Below are positions 1-7,876 of a stretch of DNA of 64,000 nucleotides, one piece after another. The notes under the pieces were generated by a model. It saw only the letters and a program-made list of their open reading frames with translations, searched no databases and had not been told where the DNA came from. Positions within the stretch are counted from its first letter, which is position 1; every line of letters starts with the position of its first letter. The DNA lies in NCBI RefSeq assembly GCF_002157145.1, contig NZ_CP021361.1, forward strand, positions 930,001 through 994,000, written 5' to 3'. Source of the stretch: Acidovorax carolinensis. Its GTDB lineage: Bacteria > Pseudomonadota > Gammaproteobacteria > Burkholderiales > Burkholderiaceae_C. Both the position numbers and the translations under genes were made by a program.

Positions 1-970
1 CGAAGAAGACGCCAAGGTGAAGGCCGCACTGCAGGCCGCCCTGCGCGCCATCGACGGCCAACTGGCCTGGGGCGAGCGCCTGGGCGCGGCATTCTCGGGC
101 ATCAGCCTGGGCTCCATCCTGCTGCTGGTGGCGCTGGGCCTGGCCATCACCTATGGCCTGATGGGCGTGATCAACATGGCCCATGGCGAGCTGATGATGA
201 TCGGCGCCTACGCCACCTATGTGGTGCAAGGCGTGTTCCAGAAGTATTTTCCGGGTGCATTCGACTGGTACCTGGTCGCTGCGCTGCCCCTGGCCTTTGG
301 CGCCTCGGCCGCCGTGGGCGCGGTGCTGGAGCGCGGCGTGCTGCGCTTTCTGTACGGCCGCCCACTGGAGACGCTGCTGGCCACCTGGGGCATCAGCCTG
401 GTGCTGATGCAGCTGGTGCGCACGATTTTTGGCGCGCAGAACGTGGGTGTGGAAAACCCCGCCTGGATGAGCGGTGGCGTGCAGGTGCTCTCCAACCTCA
501 CGCTGCCCTACAACCGGCTCGTCATCATCGGCTTTGCCATTGCCGTGCTGCTGGGCATGGGCTACCTCATTGGCCGCACACGCCTGGGTCTTTTTGTGCG
601 CGGCGTCACGCAAAACCGCCCCATTGCCTCGTGCATGGGCGTGAACACGGCGCGCATCGACACCATGGCCTTTGCCCTGGGCTCGGGCATTGCAGGCCTG
701 GCGGGCTGCGCGCTGAGCCAGGTGGGCAACGTGGGCCCCGACCTGGGCCAGAGCTACATCGTCGATGCCTTCATGGTGGTGGTGCTGGGCGGCGTGGGCC
801 AACTCGCAGGCACCGTGTATGCGGCGCTGGGTCTGGGCATTCTCAACAAGTTCCTGGAAGGCTGGGCGGGTGCCGTGCTGGCCAAGATTGCGGTGCTGGT
901 GTTCATCATCATCTTCATCCAGAAGCGGCCCCAGGGCATCTTCGCGGTCAAAGGGCGTACGGCCGACTGA
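1..970 (+). CDS. urtB: Urea ABC transporter permease UrtB (5' end outside window)
   Basis: Inner-membrane permease of the urea importer UrtABCDE, LivH-like branched-chain amino acid permease family. The reading frame is open to the first base of the window. The GTG at 17 is only an internal candidate, and UrtB proteins of this family usually carry a longer N-terminal extension, so the true start lies upstream. About 318 residues are visible, with strongly hydrophobic segments throughout and the conserved loop around GVNTARIDTMAFALGSGIAG, which in LivH-type permeases contacts the ATPases. It ends 21 bp before urtC and is followed by urtC and urtD on the same strand. The periplasmic binding protein UrtA would be expected just upstream. 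Identification rests on sequence plus operon order and is firm. Confidence 0.95.
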   Translation, partial: EEDAKVKAALQAALRAIDGQLAWGERLGAAFSGISLGSILLLVALGLAITYGLMGVINMAHGELMMIGAYATYVVQGVFQKYFPGAFDWYLVAALPLAFGASAAVGAVLERGVLRFLYGRPLETLLATWGISLVLMQLVRTIFGAQNVGVENPAWMSGGVQVLSNLTLPYNRLVIIGFAIAVLLGMGYLIGRTRLGLFVRGVTQNRPIASCMGVNTARIDTMAFALGSGIAGLAGCALSQVGNVGPDLGQSYIVDAFMVVVLGGVGQLAGTVYAALGLGILNKFLEGWAGAVLAKIAVLVFIIIFIQKRPQGIFAVKGRTAD

Positions 971-991
971 AGCCACAAGAGACGACAGACC

Positions 992-2134
992 ATGACTACG
1001 CCAACCTCTCCCAACATCCAACTGCCCGCACCGGCGCCGCTGCTCACGCGCGGTGGCTGGTCGGCCTTTATCGTCGCGCTCATCGTGGTGTGCGCCGTGG
1101 CGCCCGTGCTCAACCTGTGGGTGCCTGCGGGCAGCATGTTCCACCTGTCGGACTACGCCGTGGCGTTGCTGGGCAAGATCATGTGCTACGCCATCTGTGC
1201 GCTGGCCATGGACCTGATCTGGGGCTACACCGGTATCCTCAGCCTGGGCCACGGATTGTTCTTTGCGCTGGGTGGCTATGTGATGGGCATGTACCTCATG
1301 CGCCAGATCGGCCGCGATGGCAACTACAAAAGCGACCTGCCGGACTTCATGGTGTTCCTGGACTGGAAGGAGCTGCCCTGGCACTGGGCACTGTCCGACA
1401 GCTTTGTCGCCACGCTGATCCTGATCGTCGCAGTGCCCGGCGCCATTGCGTTCGTGTTCGGCTACTTCGCCTTCCGCTCACGCATCAAAGGCGTGTACTT
1501 TTCCATCATCACGCAGGCCATGACGTATGCGGCCATGCTGCTGTTCTTCCGCAACGAGACGGGCTTTGGCGGCAACAACGGTTTTACCGACTTCAAGCGC
1601 ATCCTGGGCACCCCCATTGCCACCCCGACCATGCGCATGACGTTGTTTGTGCTCACCGGCCTGGCGCTGCTCGGCTTCTTTTTGCTGGCGCGCTGGCTGG
1701 TGCGCAGCAAGTTCGGCCGCGTGCTGCAGGCCGTGCGCGATGCCGAAACGCGGGTCATGTTTTCGGGCTATTCGCCGCTGCCCTACAAGCTCACCATCTG
1801 GACCATCAGCGCCATGATGTGCGGTGTGGCGGGCGCCTTGTACGTGCCGCAGGTCGGCATCATCAACCCCGGCGAGATGAGCGCTGCCAACTCCATCGAG
1901 ATCGCCGTGTGGGCTGCGGTGGGTGGCCGCGCCACGCTGATCGGGCCCATCGTGGGCGCGTTCATCGTCAACGGTGCCAAGAGCTGGCTGACAGTGACGG
2001 CGCCAGAGTTCTGGCTGTACTTTCTGGGCGCGCTGTTCATTGCGGTCACGCTGTTCTTGCCCGACGGCGTGGTGGGCCTGGTGAAGAAGCTCAAAGCGAA
2101 GACGAAGACAACAACGAAGGGAGATGTGCCATGA
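992..2134 (+). CDS. urtC: Urea ABC transporter permease UrtC
   Basis: Second inner-membrane permease of the urea importer, LivM-like, 380 residues, which is normal length. Multiple hydrophobic segments are visible, including a long one near residues 25-45. The conserved segment DLIWGYTGILSLGHGLFFAL lies in the first third and the permease loop GVAGALYVPQVGIINPGEM in the second half. The C-terminus is a lysine-rich tail. The stop overlaps the urtD start in an ATGA junction, which indicates translational coupling. Start at 992 follows a purine-rich stretch and gives the usual N-terminus. No oddities were seen. Confidence 0.95.
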   Translation: MTTPTSPNIQLPAPAPLLTRGGWSAFIVALIVVCAVAPVLNLWVPAGSMFHLSDYAVALLGKIMCYAICALAMDLIWGYTGILSLGHGLFFALGGYVMGMYLMRQIGRDGNYKSDLPDFMVFLDWKELPWHWALSDSFVATLILIVAVPGAIAFVFGYFAFRSRIKGVYFSIITQAMTYAAMLLFFRNETGFGGNNGFTDFKRILGTPIATPTMRMTLFVLTGLALLGFFLLARWLVRSKFGRVLQAVRDAETRVMFSGYSPLPYKLTIWTISAMMCGVAGALYVPQVGIINPGEMSAANSIEIAVWAAVGGRATLIGPIVGAFIVNGAKSWLTVTAPEFWLYFLGALFIAVTLFLPDGVVGLVKKLKAKTKTTTKGDVP

Positions 2135-3006
2135 CGCCCGACCTGATGGAAGAAGGCGCACGGCGTCTTCAGGAACGGCACGCGCCGGTGGCGACGGGCC
2201 AGACCGAATCCGGTGGCCGTGCCGCGGGCTTCTCGCGCGTGGCAACGCCCGGCGAGGTGGACATCACCCACGGCCGCATCCTGTACCTCGAAGATGTGAA
2301 CGTGAGCTTTGACGGCTTCAAGGCGATCAACAACCTGAGCCTGGATATTGCGCCCGGCGAGCTGCGCTGCATCATCGGCCCCAATGGTGCGGGCAAGACC
2401 ACGATGATGGACATCATCACCGGCAAGACGCGGCCCGACAGCGGCACCGTGTACTTTGGATCGACCATCGACCTGCTGCGCCACAACGAGCCTGAGATTG
2501 CCAGTTTGGGCATTGGCCGCAAGTTCCAGAAGCCCACGGTGTTCGAGCAGCTCAGCGTTTTTGAAAACCTGGAGCTGGCGTTGAAGACCCACAAGGGCGT
2601 GAAGTCGAGCATGTTCTTCCGTCTGGACTCCGCGCAGTCGGACCGGTTGGCGGAGATCCTGCACACCATTCACCTGGAGGGAAGCGTAACGCGCATGGCG
2701 GGGAACCTGAGCCATGGGCAAAAGCAGTGGCTGGAGATTGGCATGCTGCTGATGCAGGACCCGAAGTTGCTGTTGCTGGACGAGCCGGTGGCGGGGATGA
2801 CGGATGAGGAGACGGCGCGGACTGCGGAGCTGTTTCTCACTTTGAAGGGCAAGCACTCGCTGATGGTGGTGGAGCATGACATGGGGTTCATTCGTACCAT
2901 TTCGGAGATCGTTACTGTGCTGTGTGATGGGGCTGTGCTGGCGCAGGGGACGCTGGATCAGGTGCAGGGGGATGAGCGGGTGATTGAGGTTTATTTGGGG
3001 CGGTGA
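2131..3006 (+). CDS. urtD: Urea ABC transporter ATP-binding protein UrtD
   Basis: Cytoplasmic ATPase of the urea importer, LivG-like, 291 residues. Walker A is GPNGAGKT at residues 83-90, the signature LSHGQKQ at 193-199 and Walker B LLLLDEP at 213-219, followed by a switch histidine in VVEHD. About 50 residues precede the ABC domain, longer than in many homologues. The ATG at 2131 overlaps the urtC stop, which decides the start over the much longer open frame that runs upstream through urtC. Codon usage near the 3' end is less GC-biased at third positions than in urtC. The partner ATPase urtE is not directly adjacent but follows 924 bp later, after a repeat element. Confidence 0.95.
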   Translation: MTPDLMEEGARRLQERHAPVATGQTESGGRAAGFSRVATPGEVDITHGRILYLEDVNVSFDGFKAINNLSLDIAPGELRCIIGPNGAGKTTMMDIITGKTRPDSGTVYFGSTIDLLRHNEPEIASLGIGRKFQKPTVFEQLSVFENLELALKTHKGVKSSMFFRLDSAQSDRLAEILHTIHLEGSVTRMAGNLSHGQKQWLEIGMLLMQDPKLLLLDEPVAGMTDEETARTAELFLTLKGKHSLMVVEHDMGFIRTISEIVTVLCDGAVLAQGTLDQVQGDERVIEVYLGR

Positions 3007-3120
3007 TGGTGGCTGCGCGCTCTTTGCTCTGTGACCGTGCAGCGGAACCTCGACCGTTCGGGCTGAGCCTGTCGAAGCCTGGGCTTGTGCGCTGGTTTGG
3101 GCGGTGTGCTTGTGTTGAGT

Positions 3121-3793
3121 GCGGAGGCCGGGAGTCGCCCGGCGTGCGAGTAACTTTCTTTTGCGTCGCCAAAAGAAAGTCACCAAAGAAAAGGCGACTC
3201 CCAGTCTGCGACCCCACGCGGTGCGTGGGGGCAAACCTGCGTCGGGGCGGTTGCGGGGTGCGCCGTGGAACTCGCTTTGCGCTGGCGCGCGCCGCTCGGA
3301 CAACCACGGCGAGTCAGTTCACGAGGCATGGGCGCTGCGACGCCCATGCTCACCCCACAACCGCCCCGCCGCAGGCGCAGCCAGCAGGGGTGGGACAGCC
3401 GAAACATCCGAACAGCCACACGGGCCATTGCTTCGCTCGGCTCCGGTTGCGCCGCGCGTGGCGCTTGCGCCCGCGTGTTCGTGGCCGAGCGCAGCAATGG
3501 CCCGTGTGGATGTTCGGTTGCGGGTTCCCTTCTGTGCGTGCCGAGAAGCGCAGGGCAGGGGGTGCGTGCGTGTGCCGCAGGACACACGCACTTCGTGCAC
3601 TGACTCGCCGCAGTTGTTTGAACGGAGCGCGCAGCGCGCAGTGAGTTCTGCGGCGCACCCCCTGACCGAGCATCGCAGGTTGCCCGTAGCGCAGCGAAGG
3701 GACACGCACAGTAGGGTCGCCTTTTCTTTGGTGACTTTCTTTTGGCGACGCAAAAGAAAGTTACTCGCACGCCGGGCGACTCCCGGCCTCCGC
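3121..3793. repeat. Large inverted-repeat element, copy 1, perfect 78-bp ends
   Basis: The first 78 bp (3121-3198) are the exact reverse complement of the last 78 bp (3716-3793). Each arm contains its own hairpin: in the left arm ACTTTCTTTTG at 3153-3163 pairs with CAAAAGAAAGT at 3170-3180 around a 6-nt loop. Inside the element, 3409-3441 pairs with 3484-3516 (31 of 33 positions) and CAGGGGGTGCG at 3556-3566 pairs with 3654-3664. A related, truncated copy lies at 42100-42500. It encodes no recognisable transposase, so it is either a non-autonomous mobile element or a structured RNA or cruciform element. The seen facts are the pairings; the role is unknown. Confidence 0.9.
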
Positions 3794-3870
3794 CCTGCGC
3801 TGAAGCACGTCGCACGCTTAGCGTCCCAGCTCCCGCCACTCAGCACAAGCATGCTAAATGCTACAAAATT

Positions 3871-3914
3871 TATAGCTTATAGCGCTTGCTGAATAAGCGC
3901 TAGAGGCCAAAAAA
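3871..3914 (+). repeat. Short palindromic repeat (TAGCGCTT family), copy before urtE
   Basis: AT-rich lead followed by a stem of the type TAGCGCTT...AAGCGCTA and the tail GAGGCC. It ends about 17 bp before the urtE start codon, so it overlaps the region expected to hold the ribosome-binding site leader. It is one of about a dozen copies in this window. Confidence 0.85.
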
Positions 3915-3930
3915 ACTCAAATAAACCACC

Positions 3931-4635
3931 ATGCTCACCGTCCAAAACATCAACCAGTACTACGGCGGCTCCCACATCCTGCGCGACGTGAGCCTCACCG
4001 CTGCCCCCGGCAAAGTCACCGTGCTGCTCGGCCGCAACGGTGTGGGCAAGACCACGCTGCTCAAAAGCCTCATGGGCCTGGTCCCCATCAAGAGCGGCTC
4101 CATCACCTTCGACGGCCAACCCCTCGATCAGGCCAAGCCCTACGACCGCGCCCGCGCCGGCATCGGCTTCGTCCCGCAAGGCCGCGAAATCTTCGGCCGC
4201 CTCACCGTGGAAGAGAACCTGCGCATGGGTCTGGCCTATAAAAGTGGCTCCACCCCCGTGCCACCGCACCTGTACGAGTTGTTCCCCGTGCTCAAGCAAA
4301 TGCTCAAGCGCCGTGGCGGTGACCTCTCGGGCGGGCAGCAGCAGCAGCTGGCCATCGCCCGGGCTCTTACGCCCGGCCCGCGCCTGCTGATCCTGGACGA
4401 GCCCACCGAAGGCATCCAGCCCAGCATCATCAAGGACATCGGCCGCGTGATCCGCATGCTTGCCGACAAGGGCCTGAACGGGGAGAAGGTTGCCATCCTG
4501 CTGTGCGAGCAGTACTACGACTTTGCGCAGGAGCTGGCCGACGACTACCTGGTGATGGAACGCGGCGAGGTCATCGCGTACGGGCCGGGCAGCGAGATGG
4601 GGGCCAAGGGCATCCGCAAACTCGTGGCGATCTGA
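3931..4635 (+). CDS. urtE: Urea ABC transporter ATP-binding protein UrtE
   Basis: Cytoplasmic ATPase, LivF-like, 234 residues, partner of UrtD in the urea importer. Walker A GRNGVGKT lies at residues 34-41, the signature LSGGQQQ at 132-138 and Walker B LLILDEP at 152-158. The characteristic UrtE segment after the signature includes EGIQPSIIKDI. It is separated from urtD by 924 bp holding repeats. Codon usage here is strongly C-ending and differs from the end of urtD. It is convergent with ureD, 48 bp away; no clear terminator hairpin was seen in that gap. Confidence 0.95.
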   Translation: MLTVQNINQYYGGSHILRDVSLTAAPGKVTVLLGRNGVGKTTLLKSLMGLVPIKSGSITFDGQPLDQAKPYDRARAGIGFVPQGREIFGRLTVEENLRMGLAYKSGSTPVPPHLYELFPVLKQMLKRRGGDLSGGQQQQLAIARALTPGPRLLILDEPTEGIQPSIIKDIGRVIRMLADKGLNGEKVAILLCEQYYDFAQELADDYLVMERGEVIAYGPGSEMGAKGIRKLVAI

Positions 4636-4683
4636 TCGTTGGCACCTTTTTGGACGCTGTTCCAGCGCCCGCTGCATGGCAGC

Positions 4684-5514
4684 CTACGTTGACCAGATGC
4701 GGGGTGGTTCGGCGCCAAGCTGCCACAGGGCTGCACGCCACGCGGCCCGCACCTGCTTGAGCAACTGCATGGCCGGCTCCACCTGCGGGGCCAGCGCGCG
4801 CAGCACCACCACCTGCCCGTTGGGGCTGGTGGCGCCTGCGGTGGCTCTGAACGCATGGGCGTCCATCACCGCGCGGGCGGCGTCCAGCGCGGTGTCACGG
4901 CGGGCCTTGTCCAGCGGGGTGCCCGTCACAAAGAACAGGCTGGCGATACAGCGCTCCCCGGCCAGTCCCAGCGGGCTCTGCAGCAGGCGGTGGTCGGCCG
5001 CGTCGATCACGCCGCGCTCCAGCCACTGGCCGGGCACCTCGATGTGCTGCACGAAGCGACCGGTTTCAAAGGGTTGCCCGGCATGCGGCAGGCCCAGCGC
5101 GGTCACGTCCCAGCCCATGCATTCGGCGCCGGGGGCGAGCTTCAGCGTGAGGTGGTTTTCGGCATGGCAGGCGTTGTAGCAAAGCGCCTCCAGCGGCAAC
5201 CATTCCAGGCGGGCGTTGTCTTCGAGCGTGAGGTGCGTGTGCTGCAGCGCGCGCGCTCCGGCAGATCGGTAAAAGCGCGTTGCGCCCGGCGTGGTGACCA
5301 GCCCGTGTGCGCCCGGTCCTACGGTGGCACTGATGTCCAGCGTGTCGCCGCCCACCAGACCGCCCGGTGGGTGCACCAGCACGTTGTGGCAGATGGCGTC
5401 GCCCTCGGGGTACAGGCTTTGCAGGATGCGCAGCGGCCCGCTGTGCTCAAAGCGCGCCACGGTGCGGGCGTTCTCCACCGTGTAGTTCAGCTGCAGGCGG
5501 GCGTGCCAGGGCAT
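4684..5514 (-). CDS. ureD: Urease accessory protein UreD
   Basis: Cytoplasmic urease maturation factor of 276 residues, normal for UreD/UreH, which with UreF and UreG delivers nickel to apo-urease. Family hallmarks visible are HPPGGLVGGDTLDI near residues 48-61, TTPGATRFYRS near 74-84, and the segment LEWLPLEALCYNACHAENHL. It lies on the minus strand, convergent with urtE and downstream of a deaminase gene. The urease structural genes ureABC and the other accessory genes are not in the window, which is unusual because ureD normally heads or joins the ure operon. Function is secure; the displaced location is noted as a finding. Confidence 0.93.
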   Translation of the reverse strand: MPWHARLQLNYTVENARTVARFEHSGPLRILQSLYPEGDAICHNVLVHPPGGLVGGDTLDISATVGPGAHGLVTTPGATRFYRSAGARALQHTHLTLEDNARLEWLPLEALCYNACHAENHLTLKLAPGAECMGWDVTALGLPHAGQPFETGRFVQHIEVPGQWLERGVIDAADHRLLQSPLGLAGERCIASLFFVTGTPLDKARRDTALDAARAVMDAHAFRATAGATSPNGQVVVLRALAPQVEPAMQLLKQVRAAWRAALWQLGAEPPRIWST

Positions 5515-5531
5515 ATCGGATGATTCGGTTT

Positions 5532-5548
5532 GCTACTAAATAAGTAGC
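5532..5548. repeat. Short AT-rich hairpin upstream of ureD
   Basis: GCTACT at 5532-5537 pairs with AGTAGC at 5543-5548. The same AGCTACTAAATTA-like flank accompanies the TAGCGCTT repeat copy at 15489-15535, so this is probably a remnant half of that repeat family. It sits between ureD and the upstream deaminase. Confidence 0.5.
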
Positions 5549-5612
5549 TAATTATGAAGGTTGGTCGGGCGCAGCCACATGGGCGACCTGGGGGCGATGG
5601 ATGGTGCGCGCT

Positions 5613-6140
5613 TCAGGCAGACCAGAACCCGGTGTGTGGCGCGCTGGATTCCTCCAGCAGCGCGGGGCCCAGGCATTCGACGGGGTGGGTTGCGGTGGCC
5701 AGCACGTCGCGGCACGACAGGTCCAGGTCTCGCTGGGCATGGCGGTTGCTGTGGAAGCTGCGCAGCCGCTGGCTGTCGATGCCGAAAACCACGCGGCCGA
5801 TGCCGCTCCAGAAAATGGCGGCAGCACACATCGCACAGGGCTCGGCCGACGTGTAGAGCGTGGCGTGGGCGCGGGCTTCCCGCGTGAGATGGCGGCTGAG
5901 CTGCCGCAACGCATTCATTTCGGCGTGGCCTGTCGGGTCGCCAGATTCGGTGGTCGTGCAATACGCCTGGGCCAGCAGCATGCCGTCGGCCCCGGCGACT
6001 ACCGCCCCAAACGGGTGATTGCCGCGCGCCCGGGCGGTGCATGCCCAGGCGATGGCCTGGCGCAGGAAGAGGGTGTCGGTTTCGCCCAGCGGCGTGGGCT
6101 CATCGAATGCGGGCGGGTAGGCCGACATGAAGGTGTGCAT
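5613..6140 (-). CDS. Nucleoside/guanine deaminase, cytidine deaminase fold
   Basis: Zinc-dependent deaminase of about 175 residues (171 if the second ATG, MSAYPP, is used). The zinc and catalytic motifs are clear: HAEMNAL carries the zinc His and proton-shuttle Glu, and PCAMC carries the two zinc cysteines. The segment HPFGAVVAG is typical of guanine deaminases and TadA-like enzymes. B. subtilis GuaD belongs to this fold, so deamination of guanine or a related base is plausible in this purine-rich neighbourhood. An amidohydrolase-type guanine deaminase is also encoded at 56527-57825, so this gene may serve another substrate. It lies 195 bp upstream of the otnI stop, and that gap probably holds its own promoter. 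Confidence 0.85.
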   Translation of the reverse strand: MHTFMSAYPPAFDEPTPLGETDTLFLRQAIAWACTARARGNHPFGAVVAGADGMLLAQAYCTTTESGDPTGHAEMNALRQLSRHLTREARAHATLYTSAEPCAMCAAAIFWSGIGRVVFGIDSQRLRSFHSNRHAQRDLDLSCRDVLATATHPVECLGPALLEESSAPHTGFWSA

Positions 6141-6335
6141 GGTTGTCTCCTGCAGTGTGCCGGGTGTGCGCGCGTGGCGCAGGCCTGCTCACTGCCTGTC
6201 GTCACTGGGCCGCCACCCGCGCCATTGCCATGCATTTGGCGTGCCAACAACAATGTGTGACATATCGCAGGAACGCCGGTCTCCGCCACTCAGAAAACAT
6301 GCCGGGCCTGCACGCTGCAAGACCCAGGGCCCGCC

Positions 6336-7133
6336 TCAAAGCCAGGGCTTGAGCCATCCCAGCCCGTCCGATGTGGCGTGGGGTGCCGTGCCGCGCGCCG
6401 GGCGGTATTCGCAGCCGATCCAGCCGTCGTAGCCCAGGCTGTCCAGCAGCTTGAAAAGGTAGGTGTAGTTGACCTCGCCCACATCGGGCTCATGGCGCTC
6501 GGGCACGCCCGCGATCTGGAGGTGGCCCACATTGCCCGTGGGCAGGCACTGGCGGATCTTCATGGCCAGGTCGCCTTCCACGATCTGCGCGTGGTACAGG
6601 TCCATCTGCACCTTGACGTTGGCGGCGCCGATCTCGGCAATCAGCGCGTGGGCCTGGTCCTGGCGGCTCAGGAAGAAGCCCGGCATGTCGCGGCCATTGA
6701 TGGGCTCCAGCAGGATCTGTATGCCGTGCGGTGCGGCCTGCTCGGCGGCGTAGCGCACGTTGGTGATGTAGGCGGCGCGCACGGTGGCCGCATCGGCACC
6801 CTGTGGCACCAGCCCGGCCATGACATGGATCCGCGGGCATTGCAGCGCCTTGGCGTAGTCAATGGCCTTGGCAATGCCTTCGCGGAACTCGGCCTCGCGG
6901 CCAGGCAGGCAAGCCAGCCCGCGCTCGCCCGCGTCCCAGTTGCCGGGCGGGGCATTGAACAGCACTTGTTGCAGGCCGTTGGCCTGCAGACGTGCGGCCA
7001 GTTCGTGGGCGGGGTAGGCGTAGGGGAAGAGGTATTCCACCGCCTTGAAGCCATCGCGGGCGGCGGCGGCAAAACGGTCGAGAAAGTCCACATCGTTGTA
7101 GAGCATGGACAGGTTGGCGGCAAAACGGGGCAT
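6336..7133 (-). CDS. otnI: 2-oxo-tetronate / hydroxypyruvate isomerase family protein (OtnI)
   Basis: TIM-barrel sugar isomerase of 265 residues, homologous to hydroxypyruvate isomerase Hyi. The two metal-binding, catalytic glutamates of the family are present as E143 in LLEPING and E242 in GCEYRP. As last gene of an operon with otnC, otnK and ltnD, it fits OtnI, which isomerises 2-oxo-tetronates in the D-erythronate pathway. Hyi of glyoxylate metabolism is the alternative, and both reactions occur in the family. It starts 33 bp after the intended otnC stop, with GAAAG as a weak ribosome-binding site. The C-terminus ends in the common GWLKPWL form. Confidence 0.9.
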   Translation of the reverse strand: MPRFAANLSMLYNDVDFLDRFAAAARDGFKAVEYLFPYAYPAHELAARLQANGLQQVLFNAPPGNWDAGERGLACLPGREAEFREGIAKAIDYAKALQCPRIHVMAGLVPQGADAATVRAAYITNVRYAAEQAAPHGIQILLEPINGRDMPGFFLSRQDQAHALIAEIGAANVKVQMDLYHAQIVEGDLAMKIRQCLPTGNVGHLQIAGVPERHEPDVGEVNYTYLFKLLDSLGYDGWIGCEYRPARGTAPHATSDGLGWLKPWL

Positions 7134-7166
7134 GGGTTTCTTTCTGTCTGGGGTGAAGGCTTGGCC

Positions 7167-7876
7167 TCACCACTGCGCGCCAAAGGTCTGGCGCAGTTCT
7201 TCAATCTGGGGCCCGGTAAGCGGCGTGGGGCGGGCTGGCACAGCAGCCACAGGCGGGCGGTTTCTTCCAGTTCCTCAAGTACGGCCATGGCAGCAGCCGG
7301 TGTGTCGTGCCACACGTTGGGGCCCAGTCGCGCCAGCATCACGGCGCGTACCGGGCTGCCTTGCGCGGCATAGCGGCCGATGGTCTGGGCCACGAGTGCC
7401 GCCGCTGCGGCATCACCGGGGCGGTGGTAGGGAATGTGCGGCACGCGGCCCACCTTCATCACAAAGTAGGGGGTGATGGGTGGCAGCAATTGCGCATCCG
7501 TTGCCAACTGACCACCTGCAGCGGCATCGGCTTGCAGTGAGCACCCCACCAGGTGCGTGCTGTGGGTGTGGATCACGCAGCGGGCCGGCGCGGTCGTCGA
7601 TGCCGATGCATCGTAAATCTGCCGGTGCAGTGCAATGGTCTTGCTGGCGCGGTCGCCCGCCACCTGCTGGCCTTGGGCGTCCAGGCGCGCCAGCCGCTCG
7701 GGCTGCAGTGTGCCCAGGCAGGCGTCGGTGGGGGTGATGAGGTAGCCATCGGCCAGTCGCACGCTAATGTTGCCAGCGGTGGCATGCACATAGCCGCGCT
7801 CAAACAGGCTGCGGCCTACGCGGCAGATTTCGTCGCGGGCTTCGCTCTCATCCATGAAGGCGGTGGTGGTGCTCAT
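7167..7876 (-). CDS. otnC: 3-oxo-tetronate 4-phosphate decarboxylase OtnC (frameshifted near 3' end)
   Basis: Class II aldolase/adducin family, about 236 residues expected. It decarboxylates 3-oxo-tetronate 4-phosphate to dihydroxyacetone phosphate. The zinc motif HTHS is at residues 103-106, with a further His in HIPYHRPG. The ATG at 7876 overlaps the otnK stop (ATGA). After codon 217 (LLCQPAP) the frame changes: one C is missing from a C run (7226-7232 region, minus strand). As written, the frame runs on through otnI in the wrong phase. Restoring one base gives the conserved tail LTGPQIEELRQTFGAQW and a TGA at 7169-7167. A sequencing error is the likeliest cause; a real mutation cannot be excluded. 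Confidence 0.85.

Larger units (their letters stand above)
3007..3930. other. Gene-free 924-bp stretch inside the urt cluster
   Basis: No supportable protein gene lies here, although both strands have long open frames because of the GC content and palindromic structure. From left to right it holds a dispersed 29-bp motif at 3054-3082 (core GAGCCTGTCGAAGCC), the large inverted-repeat element at 3121-3793, and a short TAGCGCTT-type palindromic repeat at 3871-3914 just before urtE. The 29-bp motif also occurs, inverted, beside the second copy of the large element at 42531-42559, so it may belong to that element. The stretch separates urtD from urtE, which are contiguous in most urt operons, so urtE expression may depend on a promoter inside it. 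Confidence 0.8.

Noticed and set aside
631..3006. 791-codon open frame reading through urtC into urtD
   Set aside because: The first 500 codons are an out-of-phase shadow of urtB and urtC. The real urtD starts at 2131, where the ATG overlaps the urtC stop and family homology begins.
3003..3892. Several open frames of 110-260 codons on both strands across the large inverted-repeat element
   Set aside because: They mirror each other because of the inverted repeats, have Arg/Ala-rich compositions without domains, and are broken in the second copy of the element.
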